A stretch of DNA of 64,000 nt from NCBI GenBank assembly GCA_021234155.1, contig JAJEKV010000249.1:489203-553202 (forward strand), written 5' to 3'. The stretch's first letter is position 1, and the number at the start of each line of letters is the position of its first letter. This DNA comes from Isoetes taiwanensis (lineage: Eukaryota > Streptophyta > Lycopodiopsida > Isoetales > Isoetaceae). The translations under genes and the position numbers were made by a program. Of this stretch, positions 46,928-59,722 are shown piece after piece. Under the pieces are notes generated by a model. That model saw only the letters and a program-made list of their open reading frames with translations. It was not told where the DNA came from and searched no databases.

Positions 46928-48522
46928 ACGGTAAACTCATAATGCCCATATCTAGTGCGAAAAGCAGATTTATGGATGTCCTCCTCTTTAATCCTTATCT
47001 GATGATATCCGGAGCGTAGATCAATCTTCGAGAAATATTTGGCCCCTTGCAACTGGTCCATTAGATCATCTGCTCTAGGCAAAGCATAGCGATTCTTGAT
47101 GGTATGCTTGTTAAGTTGCCGATAATCAATACACATCCTCAAGGAGCCATCTTTTTTCTTAACAAAAAGAATAGGAGCACCAAAAGGCGAAACACTAGGT
47201 CGAATGAAACCTAGGTTTAGTAACTCCTGAAGTTGCTTCTTAAGCTCTGCCAACTCTGGAGGACTCATACGGTACGGGGCCTTGCTGGTAGGCTTAGTAC
47301 CTGGCTCTAAAGCTATCTCACATTCTACCCTTCTAAAAGGAGGAAGCTTCTGGATCTCATCTGGAAAAAGATCACCAAATTCTTGGAGAAGATTAGCAAT
47401 CCCCTCTGGCAAAGTATCGATGACTTGCTTCTGTTTAGCATCTGACTCAATGGAGGCAAGTCTAATAACGCAGAGGAGCTTTTCCTTGCGTATAGCTTTA
47501 TCTAACTGTCTGATGGACATAGACTGCATAATAGGATTGAATGGTTCACCTTTTATAGTCACGCGGGCTCCATTAGCTGCGTTGAAGGTAACTTCCCGTT
47601 TCTCGCAGTCTATGTTGACTTTTGCAGATGCCAAGAATTCCATACCCACAATGAGGTCGTATTTGCCAATATCCATTAACTCAGCGCCCAAAGCAACTGG
47701 TGCACCTGGCAATTGCATCTTGAGGTTGATGCGACGGCCATGAGTATGTCTGACCTTACCACCGGCTAGAGTGACAGGCCTCGGTCGGGACCTCAATGTT
47801 TCAAGCTGTAAGGCCTGGGCCATTCTAGGAGAAGCAAAATTATGTGTACTTCCCGTATCCATAAGAATTATAAAAGGCTTACTGTCTACGTGACCTATGG
47901 TGGAAATGACAGCAGGCTGACTTTCAGCATTGCCGGTTTCTATAGCTGCAAGGATATGAGACGCACCGTGAATGTACTCAGGAGCCTCGTCCTCGACAGG
48001 TTGAGTTGACTCGAGATCGTCCCAATCGAGGTCGGCCATGGCCACCGGGCAGTCAAGCGTGACATAAGGACAACCGCATGAAGTGCCCAGCCGCATGCAC
48101 CAGCATGCCTTATCTCGGGCGGAGCTGTTCTCAGGCCTCTTTAGGAATAGATTGTAAGAGGTTCCGAACTTCCTTTCCGACATTGTTTCTTTTTTATCTA
48201 CCGTGCCAAGGTGACTTTCTTTTCCGGGCGCCATAAGAGTTCTCGGCGGAGAGGGCCCCGGACTTGGCGCCGGGGTTTGTAAGGTGTGGGCCGCGGGTCG
48301 CAGTAAGGAGCGGGGCGGATCTCGGTTCTTTGGTGTGTCCTCTTCGAGGCTCAATGCTTTAGCCTCAGCCTCTGCAACTGATTTCGGGTCTATGGCCTTA
48401 ACCATTCGTTTGATTGATGGGGCCAACCCTTCAATGTAACCCTCCACCGCCCTCTTTTCATTCATACCTGGTACATACAGCCTCAGGCACATAAATTCAT
48501 CAGTGTAAGCCTGGACCGACAT
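46912..48522 (-). CDS. Chromovirus A gag end, aspartic protease and reverse transcriptase start
   Basis: Open 536-codon segment. It starts in the capsid region ([40 protein letters not shown]), then a zinc-knuckle region that is damaged ([15 protein letters not shown] lacks regular CCHC spacing). The protease has the usual Asp-Thr-Gly site ([20 protein letters not shown], near 47,855) and [20 protein letters not shown]. Reverse transcriptase begins with [40 protein letters not shown] and [16 protein letters not shown]. The segment ends HYEFTV and then leaves the frame where family members continue MPFGL, showing a one-base loss at ~46,925. Confidence 0.92.
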   Translation of the reverse strand: MSVQAYTDEFMCLRLYVPGMNEKRAVEGYIEGLAPSIKRMVKAIDPKSVAEAEAKALSLEEDTPKNRDPPRSLLRPAAHTLQTPAPSPGPSPPRTLMAPGKESHLGTVDKKETMSERKFGTSYNLFLKRPENSSARDKACWCMRLGTSCGCPYVTLDCPVAMADLDWDDLESTQPVEDEAPEYIHGASHILAAIETGNAESQPAVISTIGHVDSKPFIILMDTGSTHNFASPRMAQALQLETLRSRPRPVTLAGGKVRHTHGRRINLKMQLPGAPVALGAELMDIGKYDLIVGMEFLASAKVNIDCEKREVTFNAANGARVTIKGEPFNPIMQSMSIRQLDKAIRKEKLLCVIRLASIESDAKQKQVIDTLPEGIANLLQEFGDLFPDEIQKLPPFRRVECEIALEPGTKPTSKAPYRMSPPELAELKKQLQELLNLGFIRPSVSPFGAPILFVKKKDGSLRMCIDYRQLNKHTIKNRYALPRADDLMDQLQGAKYFSKIDLRSGYHQIRIKEEDIHKSAFRTRYGHYEFTVCLLD

Positions 48523-49148
48523 ACCCTTCTGCTCTAACCTGCAGAAGGTCTGAATTTGTTGGCATTTGTGGCACGAGGCACATAATGCGACTTAAAAGCT
48601 TTGGCAAACTTTTGAACTTGCACCGCTCGCCCGGATGCTTGGCTCGGGCATAGCCCTTCCACCAAATACAGGCAGCCCCGGTAAGGTTTGTGGTGGCCAC
48701 CTTCCCTGTATCCTTTTCTGTCATGCCATAGGATTTCCCAAACTCCTTCATTTCGTCCAACCATGACTCTGCATTTAGTCCGCCTCTAGATTTCCCATCA
48801 AAGCGGGCAGTTCCTATTCATCCATATACTAGTTATGGTCAGATCAACCGCCTTGCGGTACTTCTTATCCCGGCTTTTGCATGGTCGCCACCGATACCGA
48901 CGACTCGTGAGGACACGTATGGGCTGATTGTGAGGAGGTGGCGCTATCCCTAGAGAGGAACTCCGACGACGTTTAGCGGGGTCCCCTCGCAAGCGCATCT
49001 GAAGGCTAGTTGCAGGTGGAGATGGCTGCTGCGTAGGTGGACTTGGGGGTAACGGAGGTAACTCCGGTCCGTCTTCTTGTATATGTTGTGGAGGGTTGGC
49101 ATGCAACACATAAGCTTGTAACTCGCCTAATTGTCTCTTCATTAACAT
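48500..49148 (-). pseudogene. Chromovirus A gag N-terminal half
   Basis: 49,148-48,798 encodes a start-like segment (MLMKRQLGELQAYVLHANPP) with a Pro-rich stretch and a basic region (AKRRRSSSLG). 48,764-48,500 encodes capsid sequence (WLDEMKEFGKSYGMTEKDTG, TTNLTGAACIWWKGYARAK) with frame changes. Element B has a matching helical/Gln start at ~57,600. Frameshifts show this gag is not translatable in one piece. Confidence 0.75.
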
Positions 49149-49489
49149 AAGTTCCTATTCAGGTGTTAGTCTACTGGCATTTGAGGGTGTCTCACAGCCA
49201 AGCACGTTCCCCGCCTATATCCAAAGATAAAAAAAAAAAAATAAGGCAACTTATAGTGACATAAGGTCTCACAAGGATGCCATTTTGAATAGGTTAGAGA
49301 AAGAATACAAGAAAAAGTACAATGGCAAGGATCCTTATTACAGGTGCAAACAGTCATTACATTAAGGTTCAGTACATTGGTAGTGACAGAAGTTAATACA
49401 AAGATATAATACAAGGACAGGTATTATACATTGGACATTTAAAGTTCAACTCACATATAACATCACAAGAACAACTAAAGAGACTGGGC
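49149..49489 (-). other. Non-coding gap inside chromovirus A
   Basis: Spacer or intron between gag and an upstream ORF. A poly-A run lies at 49,229-49,242. Nothing else seen. Confidence 0.4.
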
Positions 49490-49950
49490 CTAAGGGTTCG
49501 CAAATGGGTACAAGATTGAATAGCGAACACTTTCACGTACGGCCCTAACGAGCTTGTATCGTGCCCAAGCCCGACTATCATTGCATTGGTAATCTAGCAT
49601 TGGGCTAATAATAAGGAGATTGAAAAGCCTCCTTAATGCATAGAAGATTTGCCCGCGATGGTCGCTTGGCCCTCGAAAAGCTTGCGGCCTTGACATGTCC
49701 CAATAGTCCCATGTGCGGCGAAGAGTCTGCTTCAGATCCTCGTAGGCTCGTTCCCTGAGAATGTTAACTATCTCCATCCCCTTGGCTGGATCATAGGGCT
49801 CCCCTGGTGGCGTGGGTTCCATCTCGTAACCTTCGTCCCATTCCGGGTACTCCCCATACCTTTGGCCATAGTCCTGGTCGGGTGGTCATGGATCGTCCCT
49901 CCTTATCAGGTCGGTAATTCTCTCTTCATATTCTTCAAGTGTTTCTTCTG
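49490..49950 (-). CDS. Chromovirus A accessory ORF upstream of gag
   Basis: 49,822-49,490 is open (MEPTPPGEPYDPAKGMEIVN, RAYEDLKQTLRRTWDYWDMS, RGQIFYALRRLFNLLI, RYKLVRAVRESVRYSI). The same frame extends upstream to a possible splice acceptor near 49,950 (EEYEERITDLIRRDD), interrupted by one TGA. I recognise no family. Its place between LTR and gag marks an extra gene for this chromovirus group. Element B holds possibly related sequence at 57,990-58,806. Confidence 0.5.
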
Positions 49951-50173
49951 CAAGACGATAGAAATGAATATAGAACATTGAACAATTTCGTCATGCCCTA
50001 AATTCCAATAGATAGATGAACGCATCATGGAAGAGAACAATTTTAATTGTATTCATTAATATAATAGTCACAATTGCTAAGAAGATGGTATATCATAACT
50101 ATAGAATGGCTAAAGAAAATGCCAAACCAAAAATTTACAACTATACGCAATACAAAATGCGTAATACAATTAT
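49951..50173 (-). other. Probable intron or spacer inside chromovirus A
   Basis: AT-rich, no open frame, between two blocks of accessory coding sequence. Confidence 0.35.
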
Positions 50174-50298
50174 CTAAGAGCTAGGTCCCCCCTCCTCATC
50201 CTTAGGCCGAGGAGGTGGTGGCGGCGGTCGGTGTCGTAGCAGGGTCACCCCTGGGTCTACTGTGGCAGCCGCAATGGAAGCAACCTCTGGTGGATAGG
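50174..50298 (-). pseudogene. Accessory ORF of chromovirus A, 3' piece (split by element B)
   Basis: The frame EVASIAAATVDPGVTLLRHR followed by a Pro-rich end and a stop at 50,174 continues, in phase, the frame of 63,679-63,948 (..APSTAAPIGSAY) if element B and one copy of ATAGG are removed. The product is unknown. It shows that the DNA on both sides of B was once continuous. Confidence 0.7.
50294..50298. repeat. Target-site duplication ATAGG (left) of chromovirus B
   Basis: ATAGG directly precedes the LTR start TGTGACG and recurs at 63,679-63,683 directly after the other LTR. Five bases is the usual length for Ty3/gypsy insertions. Confidence 0.9.
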
Positions 50299-51970
50299 TG
50301 TGACGTCCCCTACTCGTATACGGTGCACTCACCGTATACAAACAGGAGTTCATCCCCCATACCAGCTCCATGCCGATACAGGGCCCTCCACATAACACTG
50401 CAACCGTGACGGGTTCCAGTGGGAAGAGTGAAGGGGTCATTTACCCCGTCTCCCTCAGGGTCTACCTAGCTGCGGAAGCGTAAACATACATGTCAGTATA
50501 TAACATAAGCACATAGCCACCTCGAAAGGTGGTCCATCACATCTGCATAAACAAGGTGAGCACAATGCATATGGGGAGTTCTACCCAAGGCTCAGGCTCA
50601 AGGGAATGACTGACGGCTTGGGTCTCCGTGAGATCATTGCGCATGTAATTCATGGCAATGGATTTGGTCTGGCATAAGAACATGGCGTAGGGTTGTCCAC
50701 TCCATCCCCCTCCCCGTGCACACTTTGCACAGAGTAGGTTGAAAAGTGTTGGGACCCGACTGTAGCCCGCCGGATGCATAGCCGAAAGGGCTATTCCTGG
50801 GTTCATCCTCCCAGTTCCGATGGGGCAGGTAGGGATCACTCCCTCCAGAGATCTACCTGCTGACTCAAGGTGACTAGAGGGCCACCGGCCCTTATTCGGA
50901 CTGAACCCATCGGAAAGTGAACACCACTTCACTTGCAGCCGAGCCCATGCCTTGCCCACACGCAGTGGCAAGCCATCAGACCTAGTCACAATGATCCATG
51001 GTAGGCTTTACACACCAGAGGGATCGTTCAAGAGTCAGGACAGGAACCTCCTTCTCAGCCAGTCTGGCCCTTTCACCCACAACCCGGTGTGGCTCTTGTA
51101 CACAGGCCGAATTTATATGGTGCTAGAGAGGCTAATCTAGGAGCATCCACTACCAAGCTTTAGGTCTCTACCCCCCTTCCCAATACAAGGAATTCATAGA
51201 GATACATCATCCACATACATCATAAGAGAACTAAAGAACAAGATCTAATCTATATCATAGAGTTAGGTTCTTTAGTTAGAGTCTGGTATCTAGGGATCTA
51301 GAAGGCTGCTATGAGCAATTTATTAGGCTAAACCTACTGATTTTATGACTAAAAGAGGGTTTAAGCTATTAAATTGCCTAAATACCTGATCCTTGAGGGA
51401 CTCCTCCCGACCGAAGCCTCGACCATCCCATCCCCTGAAACACTCGAATCAAGGGAAACTAAGGGTACAGCTTCACTCAAAGTGGTTCTGGGATGCGGTT
51501 TTGGCTCTTGAGGCAGCCAAAACGAGTCCTAAAGCCCTAGAAACGAAAAATGGGCAAGTTAGGTTTCCCTCCTAAATAGACATGGGGGTTGGTTAGGGTT
51601 TCCAATTATCCCCTTTGGCATGTGGGATAATTGGGAATGGGCCCACTTGCCATTAATGGTTAGGTGGCAAAATGTGCCCACATGGAAAATGTGTGCACAT
51701 TAATGAAGGTGCACATTGGAAAATGTGCACATTAATTGCACCTATGGGTATGGCCCACTTGGCATAAGGTGTCCATATGGAAATGTGTGCCCACATTAAT
51801 GTGTACATTGGTAAATGTGCACATTAATGCCAATGCACATTTCTAGCAAGTTGCCCCTAGGGCTACCCACTTGGCTATATGTCGGCGCACACGCCACGGG
51901 ATGCGCGGTACGCTGATTTGGCAAGATAAAGATACGCCCCGGGACCGTGATATCGCGGCCGAACGTCACA
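50299..51970 (-). repeat. 3' LTR of chromovirus B
   Basis: 1,672 bp with ends TGTGACG .. CGTCACA. Long matches with 62,002-63,678, such as GTGAGCACAATGCATATGGG, GAATTCATAGAGATACATCA and AAGATCTAATCTATATCATA. It shares shorter blocks with the LTR of element A. It contains a locally repetitive stretch of AATGTGCACATTAAT boxes at ~51,650-51,840. Confidence 0.93.
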
Positions 51971-51984
51971 TTTTCACCCCCTTG
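51971..51984 (-). promoter_or_regulatory. Polypurine tract of chromovirus B
   Basis: The minus strand reads AAGGGGGTGAAAA directly before the LTR start, the counterpart of the tract of element A. Confidence 0.8.
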
Positions 51985-52929
51985 AAATGATGCTGTCCGC
52001 AGCATCGTGGGTCTCCCCACCTTGGGCCCTTCCTGCAATCACCCTGATACATATAATATACTCCTATCACATTTACACATCTATTAACATTACCTTAAGG
52101 TAATATTTTTAGAACATTATTACGCGATTATATTATGAAATAACTTATCAATTCATAACATCATTAAAACAGGTTACTCGATACTTCACTTATCATGGCA
52201 ATTAAGTTTATCAAAATTCAAATTAACAACCGAGGTAATTTTCATTCCTTGCACACATTCCAACAAAATTTGTGTTGTAAGTCTTCAGAGCTCGACCTCC
52301 TTGCCCCTCGGGAGCTTCTATTGGCTCAGCAGGTCGACACCACGCTAGTACCATTTAGTTATTAATAAAATTTTGGTTATATGGTGACCACCCCACCTAT
52401 CTACATGGATGCATGGCTAATCTCCTACAGAGGAAGAGGGTGAATCTTCCATTATGGCCATGGCGACAAAGCCTATATGCCTATATGTCCGCCATGCCTA
52501 CACCCTAGTTGCCCAAAAATGGAGGATAGGTCCTTCCTCAGAGATATGGGGCGGAAGGCCTGATTCCTCCTATCAAAGCATATATGGGGCTAGAGGTGCT
52601 TTTCCTATCGCTGCATTCCTTCATGACCTCCCTTCTCTTCGAGGGTTGTCTACTCCGCTGGACGTAAGTAGACTTTCTAATCTATCTTCCACTCGGCCCA
52701 AGCGGAAACGCCGGGTCATGTCTACATTGACATTACACCACTCTAGAGAACACCGAGTGGTCCCATCATCGGTAACAACGCATGCACCCATACCAAGCAT
52801 AGGTTGCATGCGTAGATTAATCTTAACTAAACATAGAATTAATCTACACAAATCGACATGCCCGAGCCGCATTTCTTCTGAGATGACCTTGCCGCCCCAT
52901 TGCTCCATAAACCGTGGGTACCGCTTTTA
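51985..52929 (-). other. 3' untranslated region of chromovirus B
   Basis: No coding potential. CATTGACATTACACCAC .. AGAGAACACCGAG and CCATCATCGGTAAC resemble the 3' UTR of element A. Confidence 0.6.
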
Positions 52930-55900
52930 CTAATTCTTTCTTAAGTACCCATGTCGCGCCTTCCACCGGGCAAATGTTTCCACTTGACCAAATAATCGGA
53001 GGAATTTCGATCTCCTCGCTTTCTTGAAAGCTTTATCAAGAATCAATTCGAACTATTTCCACCGTTTCCTCCGGCCATTTCCAACAACGTTGGAGTGTCC
53101 AAGACTTTGTCCGATTTGGAGTGAACTTCTTTAACAAACTCAATGGAAGACCTTATGAATCTTTAGGTGTGCTAGCAAGTCTAGTTTGTAGGATTGATTG
53201 CCTACTCTCTTGACTATTCCGAAGGTCCAGCCCACCTTGGAGCAAGCTTCTTGCAATTCCCCGATCTTGAGCTTTGCCTCGCTTTTACCTTGATCTTGAG
53301 CCAAACATCATCTCCAACTTTGAACTCTCTCCGATCGTTCGATGCTTGTCTACGATGCTCTTCTTCGACGACTTCTTTGCTGCCGCCAGATACCCTCGAA
53401 CTTTTTCCACAAGCCGCCGCGATATCGGCCAACATCTCGCCGCGAAACTTCCACTTTTGACACCTGGTTGTGCCAAGTGTCCGAGTTATGTAATCGATAG
53501 TCAGAATTGATCATAAACGGCGACATTTGGGATGATTCCCCGCTTTGGTGCTATTGTATGCAACCCACCAAGTGAATAAATTCTTCCCACATACCTTGCT
53601 TATTCCGCACATAGTTTCGTGAGCATGTCCTCTAAAATCCTCGTTGGTCCGCCTCCGCTTGGCCATCCGTCTGAGGATGATATGTCAGGCTCATGGATAG
53701 CTTCGTCTGGATTGTCGCAAAGAGGTCCCGCCAAAAAGCGCCATGAACTTCGGATCCCCTCGCTCGGAGATAATCTCCCTTTGGCATGCCGCGGAAGCCT
53801 AAAGATCTATTTGGTGAAGAGCTTTGTTGTATCCATAGCCAGACCGTGGTCCCGCAAGGCATAAAATGTGCCATCTTCGACAACTTGTCGACCACTACCA
53901 TCAAGGCATCTTTCCCTCTTACGGTCCCTGGGAGCCCCGTGATGAAATCCATGCTAATCACTTCCCACTTAGCGCTTGGCACCGCTTAATGGCTCTAAGG
54001 CTCCCTCGAATTTGAGCTGCTCCGCCTTTGTCTCGCCGACATAGCCGGCATTCTCTCGATGTAGCGAAGCTACTTGCTTCTTCATTCCTCGCCAATAATA
54101 GCCGCCGCAAGACTTTGAAATATGTTTTCATGAACCCGCGATGGCCGCCTATTGGGTCAAGCAGCGTGGTCATGGAGGATCATTCCTTATACCCGATGAT
54201 TCGGCACGCACAACTTGTTCTTATGGTATAACAGGTTGCCTTCCTTCTTATAATGTCTAAAGGCTTCCCCGCTTCCTTATCCGTTTCTAGCCTCCCCGAG
54301 AGGCTTGCCCATACTTTCTTGAAATCCATATCCGCTGGCAAAGACTCTTCAATCTTCTTACCAAAGTCGCCGGAGAGCGGCCGAAATTGCATTGCAATGC
54401 ACTTTAGTTGTCGGGGTGCCTTGAAAGCGCATCCGCTACCACATTGAGCTTCCCCGCTTGTAGACTATATCAAAGTCATACTCTTCAAGGAACTCCATCC
54501 ACCTTTCCGCCTCAAAGTTGAGGTGTGGTTGCGTGAATACATACCGGAGGCTCTGGATGATCAGATCCAATTGGAACTTCCTTCCCAAAAGATAATGCCT
54601 CCAAATTCGTAATGCCCCGACAACCGCAAGCAATTCCTCGATCGTGGGGTAGCGCTGCTTTACGCCGTTTCATCTTCCCCGAGTCGTGACGCTACTACAC
54701 GCTTTTCTTGCATAAGCACCTGCCCTCAGTAGCTATCTTATTTTGCGCCCGCCGCTACAAGCTTGTCTTTTCTCCGGTCCGGCCGGGGGTTAAGATCGGG
54801 GGTTGTTAAAGCTTCCTTCAACAAGTTCAAACCCCTTTGGGCTTTGTGCCAATGCTCTGCCTTAATCTTTTCACTTTCTCCCTCGTCAAGTCCGTTAACG
54901 GGCTGTTATCTTAGCAAAGTTCTTCACGAACTTCTGTAGTACCGCTAGGCGAGAAAACTTCCGACTTCATGCACATTCTTCGGGCGCCGCCATCGAATGA
55001 CGGCTTCAATTTTGCAGATCCGCCGAGATGCCTTCGCCTGAGATCACGCGGATCCAGATACTCCACCTTTTCCGCAAGGCGGCGACACTTCACAACTTGG
55101 CGCATAACCGGTGCCTCTTCAACTTTCTAGCACCCTCCTCAAGTGTTGTAATGCGGTTCTCGAGGGATCCGCTATACACCAAAATGTCATCAAAGAATAC
55201 CATCACAAAGGTGTCTAAAAACTCCCTCAAGATGTCGCTCATGAGCCTCATGAACGCCGCTGGGCATTCGATAAGCCGAAAAGGCATTACCGTGAATTCA
55301 TAATGCCCATACCGCTGCTTCTAAAAGCGGGGGTCTTATGAATATCTTCTTCCTTTATCCCGATCTGATGATAGCCCCGACCTTAAGTCGATTTTGGAGA
55401 AGACCTTTGCCCCTTGAGCTGATCCATCAAATCATCCGACCGGGAAGCGATACTTGTTCTTGATGGTGTGCTTATTCAATCGCCTATAGTCTATGCACAT
55501 CCTTAAACCGCCATCCTTCTTCTTTACAAAGAGAATGGGCGCCCAAATGGCGTAGACACTAGGTCTAATGAAGCCTAGGTCGAAAGCAACTCCTCGCAAT
55601 TGCTTTTCAGCCCGGACAACTCCCCGTTGTCATTCTATATGGAGCCTTGCTTGTTGGCTTTGTTCCCGTTCGAAAGTGCTATCTCGCACTCGACTCTATA
55701 AGGAGGGAGCCGCTTGATCTCATCTCGAAAGAGATCATGGAACTCCGCGGATCGCCTTAGCTATTTGCTTCGGCAACTTGCCGAAAGCACCTTGTCTTCT
55801 TTGCTTCCTTCCGATTCGCCACTAATCTCAAGCTTGAAAATGTATGCCACTTGCTCACTCTTGATGCACTTGAACAACCGCTTAGAAGACATACACCGCA

Positions 55901-56160
55901 TGATGGAAATAACTTCCTTACCTGTTATCTCAATAATCTTGCCGCCGGGTGTTGGGAAGGTCACCTTCCGCTTCCACAATCGATAATGGCCCTCGCTGGT
56001 CCAAGGTACTCCATTCCTATAATCAAGTCAGATTTGCCAATGCCCATTACTTCTGCCCCCATTTGATATTAATCCCGGGCAAGTCGATGTCGGTTAATTT
56101 TCTTGCTCGCCGTCTGCCTTTACATCGCACCACTTGCTAAGACAACGGGCCTTGGCTTTG
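52930..56160 (-). pseudogene. Chromovirus B pol (protease, reverse transcriptase, RNase H, integrase, chromodomain), shattered
   Basis: Same domain order as element A but broken into frames of 20-120 codons. Chromodomain traces ~52,940-53,000 (GATWVLK); integrase end 53,435-53,214 (LAPRWAGP); core 53,982-53,632 ([30 protein letters not shown]); RNase H end 54,633-54,436 ([33 protein letters not shown]); reverse transcriptase 55,287-55,090 ([13 protein letters not shown]) and upstream to ~55,560; protease-flanking region 55,979-55,761. Frameshifts occur roughly every 100-200 bases. The catalytic FFDD survives. The dense indels are discussed as a possible sequence-quality problem. Confidence 0.88.
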
Positions 56161-57675
56161 ACTTTAGTGGTTTCAACTTCAACATTTGAACCATTCTGGG
56201 GATGCAAAGTTATGGCTACTTCCCGAAGTCTATCAAGACTATGAATGACTTGGTCTTTAGCCTTCCTACCTGGGAAATTACTTTATATCGGCTCTCGCTT
56301 GCTCAGATCTATTGGCGGCAAAGATATGACACTCACCCTGAATGTAGTCGCGGGCTTCGCCGCCGCCGCCGCCGTCAGACAGAGTGTCCCAATCCCCAAC
56401 TCCGCTTAGCGCCAGACTCATGACGTATAGGGGCGTCACGTCCTATGGCCTCGGCCGGAAGCACCAAGCAAAGCCGCTTATGCACTCCCTCTTTTTTTCT
56501 TGGGCATCGCCGCAAAAGGATCGCGACCGCTTTGGAGTAGTTTGACCTCCCCGCTTGTCCTTGAAGGACACCCGCTTTCTCCCCGCCTGTTTCCCCCGGT
56601 TGCCACCATATGGGGCTTTCTAGCCGGACTGGACTGGCTCTAGGGCTATAGTTCCCTCGTCAGCTTTGCCTTTGTCCTGGAAATGCCGCCGCTCCGCCCG
56701 CTATTCAGGTCCCGCCCCTTGCAAGCTTATAGCCTTGACTCGCTTCGATAATCGCCTTAGGGTTTATTGCCCTCACAAGCTTATGGATCTCTCCTCATTC
56801 AAATTTCTCAATATAGCTTTCATCGATGCTTTCACCCAATTTTGGCACATACAAAATTTCATGAATTTCCTCAGAGATATTTCTGGACTGATTTGTTTCC
56901 CCATTGGAGCCTATAGAACTGCATCATGCCGACTTATGTTCCTTTGAACGTAATGGCGCTTTGAAGGCTTTAGCAAACTTCCCCGAACTTACAAGCATCC
57001 CTCGCTTAAGCCATGTGCCTTTGCATAACCCTTTCCACCAAACCGTATGCTCCCTTCAAGTTGGCTATTTTGCCACTCTTCCTTTTGTCTTTATCCTTCA
57101 TGCCATAAGCATTGCCGCATTCTCACTCATCTCGCCCAGCCATGCCTCTCGCTTCTAACCCCCGACTGTTCCCCTCGCCGAATCGTTTCCAGTTTCCTGC
57201 CTTCCATACATTGCCCGCCACGGAATCTACCTTCTTGTAGTCGTGAGGCCCCGGTGTCCCTTTAATCGCCCATCAGGGTGTTTCTCAGCCTTCCCCTTTC
57301 TGTTCCTTTGCCTTCCATCCGCTTTGGTCACGGCCCTTTTCCTCTTCCTCGAGTCGGAGTCCGAAGTCCAGCTTGAGTCGAAGGAGGAAATGGGGATCTC
57401 TTCTCTTGCTCCTCTTCTTGTCCCTTCCCGGATTTTCAGGAGCTAATGCTTGTGGGCAATTGAGCATTGCCCACCGAACCTGCTCCTGCTTGTGCGGCTA
57501 AGAGAGCCTTTATCTGTTCAAGGTCCGTCCTCATCTGGGATATCTCCTCCTCTGGGGTCATGGGTTCCATTTCTTCGAATAAGTTCCTTGCCGGGGGTGG
57601 TCTGGGCGGGGTCTGTTCTTCCCTAAGGTCTTGGCGTTGTCGCTCGCCTGAGCCTAGGCCTCTAACTGCATACAC
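56161..57675 (-). pseudogene. Chromovirus B gag, degenerate
   Basis: Position between pol and the accessory ORFs, together with a helical N-terminal segment at 57,675-57,436 (EEEISQMRTDLEQIKALLAA) like the start of A's gag, mark this as gag. The capsid and zinc-knuckle parts (57,430-56,300) are so shifted that only short matches remain. The plus-strand frames here are shadows. Confidence 0.6.
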
Positions 57676-59415
57676 AAGTAATTCATGGCTATATGGTTAG
57701 TTTTACTTGTTCTCCCGCATTGTTTATGGTTTGTTGGCATAATTGTGGAATAAAATATATCAACAAAACATTTAAAGTGCAAATGTAGATTATATTCATA
57801 TATTATATAATATTTTAGTACAAAAAGTCTCCGGATCAAGAGTCTAACTAGTCTTGAAATCGCCGGTGAAGACGGGTTGTCCTCAAGGAACTTTTTTAAC
57901 TTGGGCCGCTCCTACCGAATGACCCAAGTTCCTCGATGATGCTTTGCCGACGAAGCCGCCTCGCAAGGCTCTCACCAGATCTTCTACCCTCAAGGGGATG
58001 ATAAGAGCTGCGCAGGATCGCCAATCTCGCCGACGCCGATGGGTATGGCTAAGTCGAAGAGGTCAAGTGCCATTGCTCTCTTTGACTGTGACAAAGATAG
58101 TCGACATTTGGCGCTATATGCGAGCATGCCTCGCCAAGCCCCGAGAGTGCAATCAAGATGAACACTTTTCTTCACCTCTCGGGGCTGAACTTGCGGTGGA
58201 TTACCGCTATTCTACCATCTAGCAACTTGGGGAGGTAGTACCTCGTGGACTGGCCATTGTGCGTCACAAGCTTCTCCGCCGATTGACCTCCGTTCTATGT
58301 CAGTCCCGCCAGATTCACGCCGATCTCTATCTCGGTGAGCTCCCTCAGTAGTCTTCGGATTATGGTGTCGATTACCGAGGTCGATTCCTTCTCCTCTTAA
58401 TGGAGGTGGTGTCAAGGTCACCAAGATTAGAATGCTCGCGGGTCTTCCCACGGATCCCCATCTGCTCCTCGGGAGGGCGCAGGAACTCCTCCCGCTGGCG
58501 CTCTTGCTCCTCCATCATTTGCCCCGACACTGCTGTAGGCTCATAGACCAAGTCCACTCTCCCAGTATAAGTGCTCGGTTTCCTTATTTGGAGCGGAAAG
58601 TCCGGAGGTTCCCTGACGATGAAGTCGCCCAAGTCCCGACCGCCAGTAGCCGGGTGGAGTAATTCATCCAATCTGAGCTCCCTCTCCCTGCACTCGGGAA
58701 GGTTCGGATGTCGCTGAGAGTAAATATTCCTCTCCGCTGATGATGTCGGGGCTAGGCTTGTGGGATACCTAGCCCGAAAGTGGGGAGCAATCCCCGATGT
58801 TCTCACGGGCTCGCCGGGTTCACCATCTCCTCGCTCGCTTTGTTGCCGCTCCTCCTCGAAATGAGCTCGCGGTACTTATTGTCGCCTGACTCCTCTTCTT
58901 CTTCGCCTTTTCCTTTTTGCTCTTGGCGATACCGCAAGCCGCGATTCGCTTCTTCCTCCTCACCGCCGCTATGGGGTCCACCTCCATCGGAGGGATAGAG
59001 GTTGCCCCCATTGGGTTTTCGCGGTGGGATAAGAAGATGGCTAAGGCCGCTGTGTAGGAGAAGTACTTGGTCCCGCTATCTGCCGGGACCATGTAGTCTG
59101 GCAGACTTTGGCGCTTTGTTGGTCGTACTTGGCGATGTTGGGGACATCCCCAAGGTCGCTTTGAAGGGATGGGCGGGGAACAAAATAGCCTATGCAAGGG
59201 GGGGGACTCGACAAGGGAGGGTCCTACCTTAGCTTGGAATTCGCTAGGACTTGTCTATATGTCGGGTTGCATTTAGCGTAGCTTGATGTCAATTTCTTTT
59301 GCCAAAGACTTGAAGATGTCATTGACATCGCCTCAAACAAAGATGGGCATCGGCGCCGCACCACTCCAATGAAGTCGGCCAGTGGCCATTGATCTAGCAA
59401 GGAAGGGGGTATCAA
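57676..59415 (-). pseudogene. Chromovirus B accessory unit 1 (unknown protein)
   Basis: Minus-strand open pieces below the TATA box at 59,504: 59,415-59,224 (MIPPSLLDQWPLADFIGVVR), 59,197-58,820 (YMVPADSGTKYFSYTAALAI and a Lys-rich run KKRIAACGIAKSKKEKAKKK), 58,806-58,372 (HPNLPECRERELRLDELLHP, VSGQMMEEQERQREEFLRPP) and 58,175-57,990. Together they suggest one basic protein with a possible nuclear-localisation run and a Glu/Arg helix. No family recognised. Part may correspond to the accessory ORF of A at 49,490-49,950. Confidence 0.45.
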
Positions 59416-59503
59416 ACTAATGCGTGGTTACTCGTGGAGCTGGAAGATCGCCTAAGCAAAGGGAGAGCAAACTTGCAGTGGTATCAAATGAAAAATGATG
59501 GAC

Positions 59504-59513
59504 CTATTTATAG
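59504..59513 (-). promoter_or_regulatory. TATA box of accessory unit 1
   Basis: The minus strand reads CTATAAATAG, a near-ideal plant TATA box, about 90 bases upstream of the open frame beginning at 59,415. Two copies of a 45-bp motif lie upstream (59,723 and 59,925). Confidence 0.55.
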
Positions 59514-59722
59514 AAAAAAATGGGGAAACCCTAATTTTGGATGACCTAGAATTTATCGAGATTAGGTGATTCTCGACCTATTAAAGGATGCAATTGTAAG
59601 TTTGAAGACTATTTCTAGGGTTTGAGCATGCTAAGAACAACTAATGAACCTATTGCAACAACTTGGAGATCATTTGGTGAAGAAAATGACAGAGGTAGGT
59701 TCACACGCGCTGCTCTGCAATC

